DNA of 64,000 nt from an uncultured Pelagibacteraceae bacterium (GCA_902515095.1 CABXTC010000001.1:75196-139195), one strand, 5' to 3'; positions 18,115 through 27,406 are shown, numbered from the stretch's first letter. Numbers and translations: made by a program. The notes: a model not told the origin generated them from the sequence alone.

Positions 18115-19287
18115 TTATCTATTAGGTGTGAGTAATATCAAAAAGTATCCAAATAATGTGGATAATAATGACCCAGTTAATACACCAATTTTTACACCAT
18201 CCATATATTGAATGTTTTCGACAAAAGCCAAGTTTCCAACAAATAAGCTCATTGTAAAACCTATTCCAGTTAAAACACCGACACCATAAAAATTGAACCA
18301 ATTTGAATTATTTGGCATTTGTGCAATTTTTGTTTTAATTGCAACGTATGAAAAAACAAAAACACCCAATTGTTTTCCAATAAATAAACCTAATAAAATT
18401 CCTAATGGCACTTTATTTAATAAAGAACTAAATGATAAACCTTCCAAAGATACACCTGCATTAGCGAATGCAAATAATGGCATAATACCAAATGCAACAT
18501 AAGGACTTATTGCGTGTTCAATCTTAATTAATAACGAAAAATCTTTTTCTTTTTTTCTATGTGGAATCGTCATTGCCAATAAAACTCCAGCTATTGTTGC
18601 ATGTATGCCAGAATTATGTGTAAAATCCCAAAGAAATATACCAATAATTAAATAAGGTAAGAATTTTTTTACGTTGAATTTGTTTATAACAAGTAAGCCT
18701 ATAAACGCCAGTAACATTAAACTTAAATATTTAATACTTAAATCTCCTGAATAGAATAGAGCAATAATTACAATAGCGCCCAGATCATCGATGATTGCTA
18801 ACGCCGTCAAAAAAACTTTTAGTGACAATGGCACACGTTTTCCCAATAATGATAAGACTCCTAGCGAGAAAGCTATATCAGTTGCTGATGGTATAGCCCA
18901 TCCATTTAATGTTTCGCTATCACCAAAATTTATAAAAATATAAAATAATGCTGGAACTAACATTCCACCAACAGCGGCTATAATTGGAAGTAATGCTTGT
19001 TTAATATTAGATAATTCTCCTTGTAAAAATTCTCTTTTTATTTCTAAGGTAACAAAGAAAAAGAATATTGCCATTAAAGCGTCATTTATCCAATGAATCA
19101 CAGACAATTTTAATCCAAAATTATTTACACCTATAAATAAATACTTATCTAATGTAGAAAAATAAACTTCTGAAAACCCTGAATTACTAATTATTAATGC
19201 TATGATAGCAGCGAATAACAATACTAAACCACTTGCTGCCTCTAGTTTAAAAAACCATATAAAAGGTTTGGATAAATAATTTATCAT
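18115..19287 (-). CDS. nhaA: Na+/H+ antiporter NhaA
   Basis: PSATDIAFSLGVLSLLG, LAIIDDLGAI, GIGFTMSLF motifs. Confidence 0.96.
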   Translation of the reverse strand: MINYLSKPFIWFFKLEAASGLVLLFAAIIALIISNSGFSEVYFSTLDKYLFIGVNNFGLKLSVIHWINDALMAIFFFFVTLEIKREFLQGELSNIKQALLPIIAAVGGMLVPALFYIFINFGDSETLNGWAIPSATDIAFSLGVLSLLGKRVPLSLKVFLTALAIIDDLGAIVIIALFYSGDLSIKYLSLMLLAFIGLLVINKFNVKKFLPYLIIGIFLWDFTHNSGIHATIAGVLLAMTIPHRKKEKDFSLLIKIEHAISPYVAFGIMPLFAFANAGVSLEGLSFSSLLNKVPLGILLGLFIGKQLGVFVFSYVAIKTKIAQMPNNSNWFNFYGVGVLTGIGFTMSLFVGNLAFVENIQYMDGVKIGVLTGSLLSTLFGYFLILLTPNR

Positions 19288-19758
19288 TTATTTCAAGTCC
19301 TTGGCGAATAAAAATAAATCTCTTAAAGTTTCAAACAGGTTGTATAGAAATAATTCTATATTTGGAAAAAAAACACTGAGCGGATTTTTAAATGTATCTA
19401 AAAGAATTATTAAACCAATGAAACTAATTAGTGATACGATTATATAGCTTAGTGTTTTAGAAATTGTTAAACTAGATTTACCTCTATATTTTATTAATTC
19501 TGAGCCTTTATTTTCTGAGAAATTTGTAATCTTTATATTTTTTTCTTTATATTTTTCAGATGAAATTTCACGCTCATTCTTTTCTTCATAACTTTCAGTT
19601 ATTGGAATTTCTTCATTAACATCTGAAGTAGGTTGATCATTTTTATTAAAAAACCACGTTTCATTACAAGAACCACATTTAAGGAGTCGGCCTTTTGATG
19701 GGATCAAATCAGACTCCACATTAAATTTTTTTTGACAACAAGGGCAAGTAATAATCAT
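19288..19758 (-). CDS. MJ0042-type zinc-ribbon protein with C-terminal TM
   Basis: MIITCPCCQKKFNVESDLIPSKGRLLKCGSCNETWF. Confidence 0.85.
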   Translation of the reverse strand: MIITCPCCQKKFNVESDLIPSKGRLLKCGSCNETWFFNKNDQPTSDVNEEIPITESYEEKNEREISSEKYKEKNIKITNFSENKGSELIKYRGKSSLTISKTLSYIIVSLISFIGLIILLDTFKNPLSVFFPNIELFLYNLFETLRDLFLFAKDLK

Positions 19759-19851
19759 AAGCTTTATATAACAGATTCTAATTAAAAATCCCTTGATTTA
19801 CACATCTTTATACATTGAAAAAATAAATAAGTACTGTATTAGTACTTGTTC

Positions 19852-19928
<77 letters not shown>

Positions 19929-19931
19929 CCT

Positions 19932-20216
19932 ATGATGAAAAAAGCTAAGATATATAAACCAAATAAAACTGCCATGCAATCAGGTCTGGGCAAGATTGAT
20001 AAGTGGATATTAGAATTTGAAACGAAAGACCCAACTAAAAATCCATTAATGGGATGGGAAAGTTCGTCTGATACTTATTCAGAGTTAAAACTGGAATTTT
20101 CAAGTAAAGAATTAGCTATAAATTATGCAAAAAAAAAGAAAATTGATTTTGAATTAATAGAACCAAAAAAAAGAAAAGTAGTAAAAAAATCATATGCTGA
20201 CAATTTTCTAAACTAA
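19932..20216 (+). CDS. NADH dehydrogenase ETC complex I subunit (NDUFS4-like)
   Basis: KIYKPNKTAMQSGLGKIDKWILEFE...NPLMGWESSSDTYSELKLEFSSKELAINYAKK family signature. Confidence 0.9.
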   Translation: MMKKAKIYKPNKTAMQSGLGKIDKWILEFETKDPTKNPLMGWESSSDTYSELKLEFSSKELAINYAKKKKIDFELIEPKKRKVVKKSYADNFLN

Positions 20217-20220
20217 AATT

Positions 20221-21219
20221 ATGTTTAAATTTTTTACAGACAAAAGATGGCATTTATGGAGTATTGGAGGAACAATACTTATTCTTGCAGCAACTTGGTA
20301 TCAAGTTCAATTAGATGTGAGAATAAATGAATGGTTTGGTGAGTTTTATGATACTTTACAAAGAGCTTTAGCTGAACCTGGAGCAGTAACAGAAAAAGAA
20401 TTTATTGCCTATCTTTTTACTTTTGCAAAAATTGCTGCAATTTATATATTGGTTGTAATATTTAGTGACTATTTTACTAGTCATTGGACTTTTAGATGGA
20501 GAACAGCTATGGCTGATTTTTACCATGATAAGTGGAGCTTTGCTTCATCAATAGAGGGTGCATCTCAAAGGGTTCAGGAAGACACACTTAAATTTGCAAG
20601 AATTATGGAAGGATTAGGTGCGGAACTTTTAAGAAGCGTGATGACACTAATTGCATTTACACCAATATTATGGGGTTTATCAAAAAGTATAACTGTACTA
20701 CCTTGGATAGGTGAGGTTGACCACGCATTAGTTTGGGTTGCTATTATTTCTGCTTTAGGAGGCACATTTATTCTTGCGGCTGTTGGGATAAAATTACCTG
20801 GTATTGAATATGATATTCAAAAAGAGGAAGCAGCCTATAGAAAAGAACTAGTTCTTGGTGAAGACTTTAAAGAGAAAGCTCAACCAATTAAAATTGATAA
20901 TCTATATGGTGGCGTAAGAAAAATACATTATAGGATGTATTTTCATTATTTGTATTTTAATGCCGTCAAATGGAGTTATCTTCAGGGAATGGTTATAGTT
21001 CCTTATTTAGCTTTAGCACCAACTATAATTACTGGGGCAATCACTTTAGGCTTTGTTCAACAAATAATTAGAGCATTTGGAAGAGTAGAAACCTCATTGC
21101 AGTATCTTGTTAGAAGTTGGCCTATAATTGTTGAATTAATTTCCGTATGGAAAAGATTAAACGAATTTGAAAATAAACTTAAGATTAATACAGAAAAAAC
21201 ATTAAGAGAAAAAATTTAG
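20221..21219 (+). CDS. SbmA/BacA-like transporter
   Basis: N-terminal WHLWSIGGTILILAATWYQVQLDVRINEWFGEFYDTLQ; SbmA/BacA-like TM architecture. Confidence 0.88.
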   Translation: MFKFFTDKRWHLWSIGGTILILAATWYQVQLDVRINEWFGEFYDTLQRALAEPGAVTEKEFIAYLFTFAKIAAIYILVVIFSDYFTSHWTFRWRTAMADFYHDKWSFASSIEGASQRVQEDTLKFARIMEGLGAELLRSVMTLIAFTPILWGLSKSITVLPWIGEVDHALVWVAIISALGGTFILAAVGIKLPGIEYDIQKEEAAYRKELVLGEDFKEKAQPIKIDNLYGGVRKIHYRMYFHYLYFNAVKWSYLQGMVIVPYLALAPTIITGAITLGFVQQIIRAFGRVETSLQYLVRSWPIIVELISVWKRLNEFENKLKINTEKTLREKI

Positions 21220-22169
21220 TGACTTTAAACAAAGATCTAATCAATCAAATAATAACTGTTACCTCAAAAGCAGCAATATCTTGTTACAACTTTGTAGGAA
21301 AAAACGATAAAAAGAATGCCGACAAAGCTGCCACAGACTCAATGAGAAATGAAATCAATAAATTAAAAATAAATGGTGAAGTGGTTATTGGTGAGGGTGA
21401 ACTCGATGAGGCCCCGATGTTGTTTATTGGTGAAAAATTGGGAGCGGGTGGTGATTTGAATTTAGATATTGCAGTTGATCCTCTTGAAGGAACAAATTTT
21501 GTTGCTAAAAATTTACCTGGAGCATTATCAGTAATAGCAATTGCTGAAAAAGGTAACCTCTTTAATGCACCAGAGACTTATATGAATAAACTTGCTGTTT
21601 CAAATAATGTACCAATTGACGCTACAGATCTTGATTTTCCGCTTGAAAAAAATATAAAAAATATTGCTGATTCTTTAAACAAAGATGTCAAAAATATAAC
21701 TGCATGTCTCCTGGACAGACCTAGACATAAAGTAATTATTAATAAATTAAAAGAAATGAATGTGAAAATTAAACTGATCTCAGATGGTGATGTCTCTGGA
21801 GCTTTAATGGTAACAGATAAAAAATATAATGTGGATATTTTTTTGGGTATTGGCGGCGGTCCCGAGGGAGTTTTGGCAGCATCAGCAATTGATGCCTATG
21901 GATGTAAATTTCAAGGAAGATTTATTTTTGACAATGATAAGGACATTTTAAGGGCAAAACAAATGGGGATTGAAGATTTAGAAAAAAAATACGATTTAAA
22001 AGAAATCATAAAAGGTGACTCGATTTTCTGTGCCACAGGTATCACACCTGGAGATTTGGTTAAGGGCATTAATATTAAAGACAATAAATTTATCACAGAA
22101 ACCTTAGTTACTCATAAAAACTCAAATTTATGTAAAATAGTAATGAGAGAAGACACTATAAGAACTTGA
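21219..22169 (+). CDS. glpX: fructose-1,6-bisphosphatase class II
   Basis: VIGEGELDEAPMLFIGE, DPLEGTNFVAK, GIGGGPEGVLAA motifs; GTG start. Confidence 0.95.
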   Translation: MTLNKDLINQIITVTSKAAISCYNFVGKNDKKNADKAATDSMRNEINKLKINGEVVIGEGELDEAPMLFIGEKLGAGGDLNLDIAVDPLEGTNFVAKNLPGALSVIAIAEKGNLFNAPETYMNKLAVSNNVPIDATDLDFPLEKNIKNIADSLNKDVKNITACLLDRPRHKVIINKLKEMNVKIKLISDGDVSGALMVTDKKYNVDIFLGIGGGPEGVLAASAIDAYGCKFQGRFIFDNDKDILRAKQMGIEDLEKKYDLKEIIKGDSIFCATGITPGDLVKGINIKDNKFITETLVTHKNSNLCKIVMREDTIRT

Positions 22170-22204
22170 TAAATATTATTTTTTACAATAAAAGATCCGA
22201 ATTT

Positions 22205-22279
22205 GGTCCCTTCGTCTATCGGTTAGGACACGTGGTTTTCATCCTCGAAAGAGGGGTTCGATTCCCCTAGGGACCGCCA
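22205..22279 (+). tRNA. tRNA-Glu(UUC)
   Basis: Acceptor GGTCCCT/AGGGACC, anticodon loop with TTC, encoded CCA. Confidence 0.94.
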
Positions 22280-22282
22280 AAA

Positions 22283-22534
22283 ATGTCTTATTTTGTATAC
22301 TTAATTGTTTCAAATCTTAAAAATAACAAAAAAATTTCATACGTTGGATATACAAACGACATAAAGAGAAGACTAAATTTACATAATTCTGGAAAAGGAG
22401 CTAAGTTTACAAGGGGAAAAATCTGGAAGTTAGTTTACTATAAAAAATATGATTCGAAATCTATAGCAATGAAAAATGAATATTTATTAAAAAAGAATTA
22501 TATTCTTAGAAAAAAAATAATAAATAAAAGATGA
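22283..22534 (+). CDS. GIY-YIG nuclease domain protein
   Basis: YFVYLIVSN...SYVGYTNDIKRRLNLHNSGKGAKFTRG...WKLVYYKKY. Confidence 0.92.
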   Translation: MSYFVYLIVSNLKNNKKISYVGYTNDIKRRLNLHNSGKGAKFTRGKIWKLVYYKKYDSKSIAMKNEYLLKKNYILRKKIINKR

Positions 22535-24660
22535 AAATATCAATTTTATTACCTTTAAAAGAAAATTTTTCACCTTCATATGCTGGTGCCGTATCTTTAT
22601 TTATAAATGACACTTTAAAATTTAGTCAATTTAAAAAAAATATTACTGTTTTCGGACATACACAATATAAAAAAAAGTTTGATAGAAAATATTTTAATAT
22701 AGATATTAAAAAGAATTTATTTCAAAGTCAAAATAAGGAATATGTTAAAAGATTTATCAAAAAAGAAAAAGAGATTAATTCAGACATTATAGAATTACAT
22801 AATAGACCAATTTATCTTAATTATTTAGTTAATGAGTTAAAAGATAGAGACTATATTTTGTACTTTCACAATGATCCATTAACAATGTCTGGATCAAAAA
22901 GTATTAGCGAAAGATCATTCTTATTAAATAACTGCTATAGAATTGTTTTCAATAGTAATTGGTCAAAAAAAAGATTTTTGTACAATATGAAATCTGAAGC
23001 AATAAATAGTGAAAAATTAATTGTTATAAATCAATCAGCAAAAAAAAATGTAATAAATTTTAAGAAAAAAGAAAATATAATTACATTTGTTGGAAAGCTT
23101 AACAGATCAAAAGGTTATGATCTATTTGGAAATGCAGTTATCAAAATTTTAAAAAAATACAAAAAATGGAAAGCTTATGTTGTTGGAGATGAACCAAGAG
23201 ACAGATTAGACTATAAACATGAAAGACTAACAAACTTTGGTTTTAAGGAACATAAAGATGTTATTAAGATTTATAAAAAAACAAGTATAGCAGTTGTTTG
23301 TTCTAGATGGGACGAACCTTTTGGAAGAACTAGCTTGGAAGCTGCTGCTAATGGGTGTGCTGTAATTATAAGCAATAGGGGAGGGCTTCCTGAAACAATT
23401 ACAAATGGTCGTATTTTAAAAAATTTGACTGTAAAAAATATTTATAAGGATATAGAAGATTTGATAATTAACTCAAAAATAAGAGAAAAGTATCAAAAAT
23501 TATCATATAAAAATTTTTATTTATCACATCAATATGTTTCTAAACAAATTGACGATATAAGATTTAATTTATCAAAGATTTATAAACCAAATATCTTAAA
23601 TTCTAAGTCTAACTTAAGAATACTACATATTACTAATTTTAATGAACGTCATAATGGGAGACTTTATTTTAATACAGGAAGAAGATTGAACAATGGCTTT
23701 ATAAGACTTGGTCACAGTGTTCTAGAATTTAGTGATAGAGATATAGTGAGCAGAGGTAAATCTATAAAGGATTTATCAGGTTCTAGTACATTAAATGATA
23801 AATTAGTAAAAACTTGTTATCATTTTAAACCTGACATGATCGTTTTGGGACATGCTGATATGATATCTAAAGATATATTATATAATTTAAAGAAGGATTA
23901 TTCTCATCTAAAAATAGCTCAATGGTTTTTAGATCCCCTTAACAAAAATGGTCCTGATTTTTTTAAAAATAAAAATAGAATCCTTGATAAATCAGATGTA
24001 ATAGATGCGAATTTTTTAACAACCTCACCAAAAGCAGTCAGTTTATTATCAAAAAAAGTAAAGAATTTTTTTATACCTAACCCCTCTGATGACTCCATGG
24101 AAACATTAAATAATTTTGATAAAGATTGCTCAAATGATGTCTTTTTTGCATTAAGTCATGGTGTTCATAGAGGACATTTAAAAAATCGTTCTACAGATGA
24201 TAGAGAAAAATTCATTAAGGATTTAGTTAATAAATGTGAAAATATCAGATTTGATTTATTTGGGATGAATAACATTCAGCCAATATGGGCAGACCAGTAT
24301 TTTAAAAATATATCTAATTCAAAGATGGGTTTAAATCTTAGTAGAGGTACACCTATAAAGTATTATAGCAGCGATAGAATCACACAAATTATTGGAAATG
24401 GTTTAGTCACATTAATAGATGAAAAAACTTGCTATAATGATTTCTTTGATGATACTGAAATGGTTTTTTACAAGAATATATCTGATTTATCCGCAAAAAT
24501 TGAGAAAATTTCCGAAGATGAAAAATTACGTAAATTGATTGGTCGAAAAGGCAAAGCTAAATATATGAAATATTTTAACTCTACTCTAGTGGCAGATTTT
24601 ATTATCAAAAAAACTTTGAATATCACTGATAAAAGAAGCTACTTATGGCATAAACCATAA
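22531..24660 (+). CDS. two-domain glycosyltransferase: N-terminal GT4-like plus C-terminal CgeB/Glyco_trans_1_2-like
   Basis: GT4 signature FVGKLNRSKGYDLF...EPFGRTSLEAAANGCAVIISNRGGLPE; second Rossmann-like half ending GLNLSRGTPIKYYSSDRITQIIGNGLVTL. Confidence 0.88.
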   Translation: MKISILLPLKENFSPSYAGAVSLFINDTLKFSQFKKNITVFGHTQYKKKFDRKYFNIDIKKNLFQSQNKEYVKRFIKKEKEINSDIIELHNRPIYLNYLVNELKDRDYILYFHNDPLTMSGSKSISERSFLLNNCYRIVFNSNWSKKRFLYNMKSEAINSEKLIVINQSAKKNVINFKKKENIITFVGKLNRSKGYDLFGNAVIKILKKYKKWKAYVVGDEPRDRLDYKHERLTNFGFKEHKDVIKIYKKTSIAVVCSRWDEPFGRTSLEAAANGCAVIISNRGGLPETITNGRILKNLTVKNIYKDIEDLIINSKIREKYQKLSYKNFYLSHQYVSKQIDDIRFNLSKIYKPNILNSKSNLRILHITNFNERHNGRLYFNTGRRLNNGFIRLGHSVLEFSDRDIVSRGKSIKDLSGSSTLNDKLVKTCYHFKPDMIVLGHADMISKDILYNLKKDYSHLKIAQWFLDPLNKNGPDFFKNKNRILDKSDVIDANFLTTSPKAVSLLSKKVKNFFIPNPSDDSMETLNNFDKDCSNDVFFALSHGVHRGHLKNRSTDDREKFIKDLVNKCENIRFDLFGMNNIQPIWADQYFKNISNSKMGLNLSRGTPIKYYSSDRITQIIGNGLVTLIDEKTCYNDFFDDTEMVFYKNISDLSAKIEKISEDEKLRKLIGRKGKAKYMKYFNSTLVADFIIKKTLNITDKRSYLWHKP

Positions 24661-24661
24661 T

Positions 24662-25495
24662 ATGATCTCTATAATTATTCCTTCATTCAATAATCTAGAT
24701 TATCTTAAACTTTGCATTAAAAGCTTAAAACTAAATTCAAAATATGACCATGAAATAATTTTTCATATAAATGACGGTTCAGATGGATCGTTAAATTTTA
24801 TAAAGGACGAGGGATTTAAATATACATATTCTAATACAAATATAGGGCTATGTTCTGCAATTAATATGGCAGCAAAATTAGCTACTAATCAATATATTTT
24901 GTATAGCCATGATGATATGTATTTTTGTCCAGACTGGGATGTTGTATTAATGAAAGAGGTTCAAAAAATTGGGCATGATAATTTTTACTTATCTGGAACT
25001 ATGATTGAATCAAATTCAGGTCATATTATCTATAATTTTGGTAAAACTTTTTTAGATTTTAATGAGCATGAATTATTAAAAACCTATAAACAAATAAACT
25101 TTTATGATCACCAAGGCACACATTTTGCGCCACACTTGGTTTCTAAAAATATGTGGTTTAAAGTAGGAGGATTTAGTGAAGAATTTAATCCTGGTATAGC
25201 TTCAGACCCTGATTTTAATATGAAATTGTGGAAAGAAGGAGTAAGAATTTTCAAAGGTTTAAATGATTTTAAAGTTTATCATTTTGGATCCATTACTTCA
25301 CGAAAAAAAAAAAGTCTTACTCAAAATAAGGGGGATAAGACATTTTTAAAAAAATGGGGAATCACAACGAAGTTTTTTAAAAAACATTATTTGAAATCAA
25401 AAACTAAATATAATGGACCTTTGAACGAACCTAAAAAAGACATATTTTTTTTTATAGATTTAGCTATATGTAAACTTAGATTAATTTTGTTATAG
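24662..25495 (+). CDS. glycosyltransferase family 2
   Basis: ISIIIPSFNNLDYLKLCIKSL, SHDDMYFCPDWD, GFSEEFNPGIASDPDFNMKLW. Confidence 0.93.
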   Translation: MISIIIPSFNNLDYLKLCIKSLKLNSKYDHEIIFHINDGSDGSLNFIKDEGFKYTYSNTNIGLCSAINMAAKLATNQYILYSHDDMYFCPDWDVVLMKEVQKIGHDNFYLSGTMIESNSGHIIYNFGKTFLDFNEHELLKTYKQINFYDHQGTHFAPHLVSKNMWFKVGGFSEEFNPGIASDPDFNMKLWKEGVRIFKGLNDFKVYHFGSITSRKKKSLTQNKGDKTFLKKWGITTKFFKKHYLKSKTKYNGPLNEPKKDIFFFIDLAICKLRLILL

Positions 25496-25506
25496 AAATT
25501 TTAAAA

Positions 25507-26412
25507 TTAAATTTTGATTTTATTTAATGCATTGTTTTTAAACAAATTCGCTTCATGTATATATCTTCTTACCATTTGTGTTGTTTTATGACCTGTCATA
25601 GCCATTATATTTCTTTCTTCGGCACCAAACTCTGCGGCCGTAGTTGCAAATCCTGATCTTAAACTATGACCAGAATAGCTTTCTGAATCAAGTCCTGCTT
25701 TTCTTGCATATCTCTTGATTATAAGGGCTACAGACTTATCTGAAAGATCAAAAATTTTTTCTTCATTAGTGTTCGCTAACTTATTATTTAGATAATTTTT
25801 GAGTGCAATTACTGGACAAAATTCTTGATTATTGAAGTAGGGGATAGCTTTAATTGTTCCCTCGCCTGATTGGTCAGTTTTAGATCTTTTAATTAAAATC
25901 TTTACGCCCTCTGTTACGAATTCAACATCTGAAGAATATAGATTAACAAGTTCTGACCTCCTAAAACCACCTGCAAATCCTATTAAAATTAAAGCTTTAT
26001 CTCTAATATTTTTCTTATCTATTACATTAATAATTGATTTTAAATCATTGATTAATATTGGTTTTTTAGCTTTCTGTCTTGACCCTATTGTTCTTTTTAT
26101 CCCGTGTAAGTTTTCCATAATTATAGGATGTTTTGTATCCAGATAATGCCCTTTTAGCTTATGAATCACACTTATAGAGGCTATTCTTCTCTTCAAAGTG
26201 CTAAATTTAGAGGATTTTGAAAGATGAGTTATGTAGAGAGCAACAATTTTAGGCTGAGTTGGCATTGAAGAAAACCCACTTTTTGCGCAAAAATTAGTAA
26301 AATCTCTAAAATCTGACTGATATGCTCTTAAAGTATTTTCAGCTTTAGAACTTTTCAAGTTTTTAATTGTTTCGATTTCTAAGCTTTTAATATTAGTTAT
26401 TAAATCATTCAT
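25507..26412 (-). CDS. site-specific tyrosine recombinase/integrase
   Basis: Catalytic set: R (GGFRRSELVNL), K region (KRSKTDQSGEG), HSLRSGFAT, GHKTTQMVRRY. Confidence 0.95.
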   Translation of the reverse strand: MNDLITNIKSLEIETIKNLKSSKAENTLRAYQSDFRDFTNFCAKSGFSSMPTQPKIVALYITHLSKSSKFSTLKRRIASISVIHKLKGHYLDTKHPIIMENLHGIKRTIGSRQKAKKPILINDLKSIINVIDKKNIRDKALILIGFAGGFRRSELVNLYSSDVEFVTEGVKILIKRSKTDQSGEGTIKAIPYFNNQEFCPVIALKNYLNNKLANTNEEKIFDLSDKSVALIIKRYARKAGLDSESYSGHSLRSGFATTAAEFGAEERNIMAMTGHKTTQMVRRYIHEANLFKNNALNKIKI

Positions 26413-26418
26413 AAATAT

Positions 26419-26443
26419 TTCCGATAACCATTAATTATCGGAA
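26419..26443. promoter_or_regulatory. perfect 9-7-9 inverted repeat upstream of recombinase (possible recombinase core or operator site)
   Basis: TTCCGATAA CCATTAA TTATCGGAA, 6 nt upstream of the 26412 start codon. Confidence 0.55.
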
Positions 26444-26492
26444 GTTATATAATAGGTGATTTTAAATGTCAATAGTTTAAGTTAAAAAATTT

Positions 26493-26669
26493 ATGGGTTC
26501 AATAGATGGAGAAATTCCTGCAGTATGGTTCTTAATTAGCTCGATAGGTTTTGTTATATTAACTTTTATTCAATATCGAAACACAGGAAAGAGCTTTAAC
26601 ACAGTATTCTTATTCATAATGGCTATTATATTCTTTGTAAGTTACATAATTTTATCAATTCCACGTTAA
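26493..26669 (+). CDS. 58-aa two-TM small membrane protein
   Basis: MGSIDGEIPAVWFLISSIGFVILTFIQYRNTGKSFNTVFLFIMAIIFFVSYIILSIPR; not in supplied ORF track (below length cutoff). Confidence 0.65.
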   Translation: MGSIDGEIPAVWFLISSIGFVILTFIQYRNTGKSFNTVFLFIMAIIFFVSYIILSIPR

Positions 26670-26675
26670 ACATAA

Positions 26676-26945
26676 ATGGAAGGAACAAAATTTCAATTAA
26701 AAGTTTGGAAATATCTTAAAACTATACCAAAAGGTAAGGTAAAAACCTATAAGCAGGTGGCTATTGGAATAAAAAGACCAAAATCAGCTCGTGCTGTGGC
26801 CAATGCATGTGCCAAAAACCCTTATGCACCAAAAATACCTTGTCATAGAGTGATCAGGTCCGATGGAGCCCTCGGAGGCTACTCTGGAAGAGGTGGAATT
26901 AGGCAAAAGCTAAGATTACTTAGATCGGAAAAAGTAGCTATTTAG
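26676..26945 (+). CDS. MGMT-family methyltransferase DNA-binding domain protein (single domain, PCHR retained)
   Basis: FQLKVWKYLKTIPKGKVKTYKQVA...KIPCHRVIRSDGALGGYSGR. Confidence 0.93.
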   Translation: MEGTKFQLKVWKYLKTIPKGKVKTYKQVAIGIKRPKSARAVANACAKNPYAPKIPCHRVIRSDGALGGYSGRGGIRQKLRLLRSEKVAI

Positions 26946-26952
26946 CCCTATT

Positions 26953-27165
26953 TTAGTGCTTTTTTACATTAAAAAAGTCAGTAAATTCAACGTTTTTATA
27001 TCTTTTTACCTGATTTCTCACAAAATAACATAATTCACCCTTCAGTTGTACCATATATGAACCTACACCTAAAACAGACCCCTCTACGGCCGTTTAAATA
27101 GCATATTCAATTAGTGCATCGCTCTACTATTCAACTATATTAACATTTTTAGACTGCCCTATTTC
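26953..27165 (-). pseudogene. degraded coding remnant
   Basis: One frame reads EIGQSKNVNIVE**SDALIEYAI*TAVEGSVLGVGSYMVQLKGELCYFVRNQVKRYKNVEFTDFFNVKKH*; coding-like composition with three internal stops. Confidence 0.45.
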
Positions 27166-27193
27166 TTAAGAATTTAAATTAAGTTAATGTTCT

Positions 27194-27220
27194 AAAACCC
27201 CTATTTTATATAGGTTTTTT
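27194..27220 (+). terminator. possible intrinsic terminator
   Basis: CCTAT-tttat-ATAGG hairpin followed by TTTTTT. Confidence 0.35.
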
Positions 27221-27406
27221 ACATTTTTTTATAATTTTAGCAAAATTTGACTCTTAATGATGAGTTCATAATTCTAAACAGTATTATTTGTTACTATTTT
27301 AAAGTATTTATATCATTTTTATAATATAAAATATGTAACAATTACAATACTATATATAAATAACTTAAAGTAATACATTAGATATTAGTAAACAAATATT
27401 TACTTA

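Noticed and set aside
26959-26977. CTTTTTT-ACATT-AAAAAAG inverted repeat as terminator
   Set aside because: Pure A/T pairing is weak and common in such AT-rich sequence; also overlaps the end of the decayed reading frame
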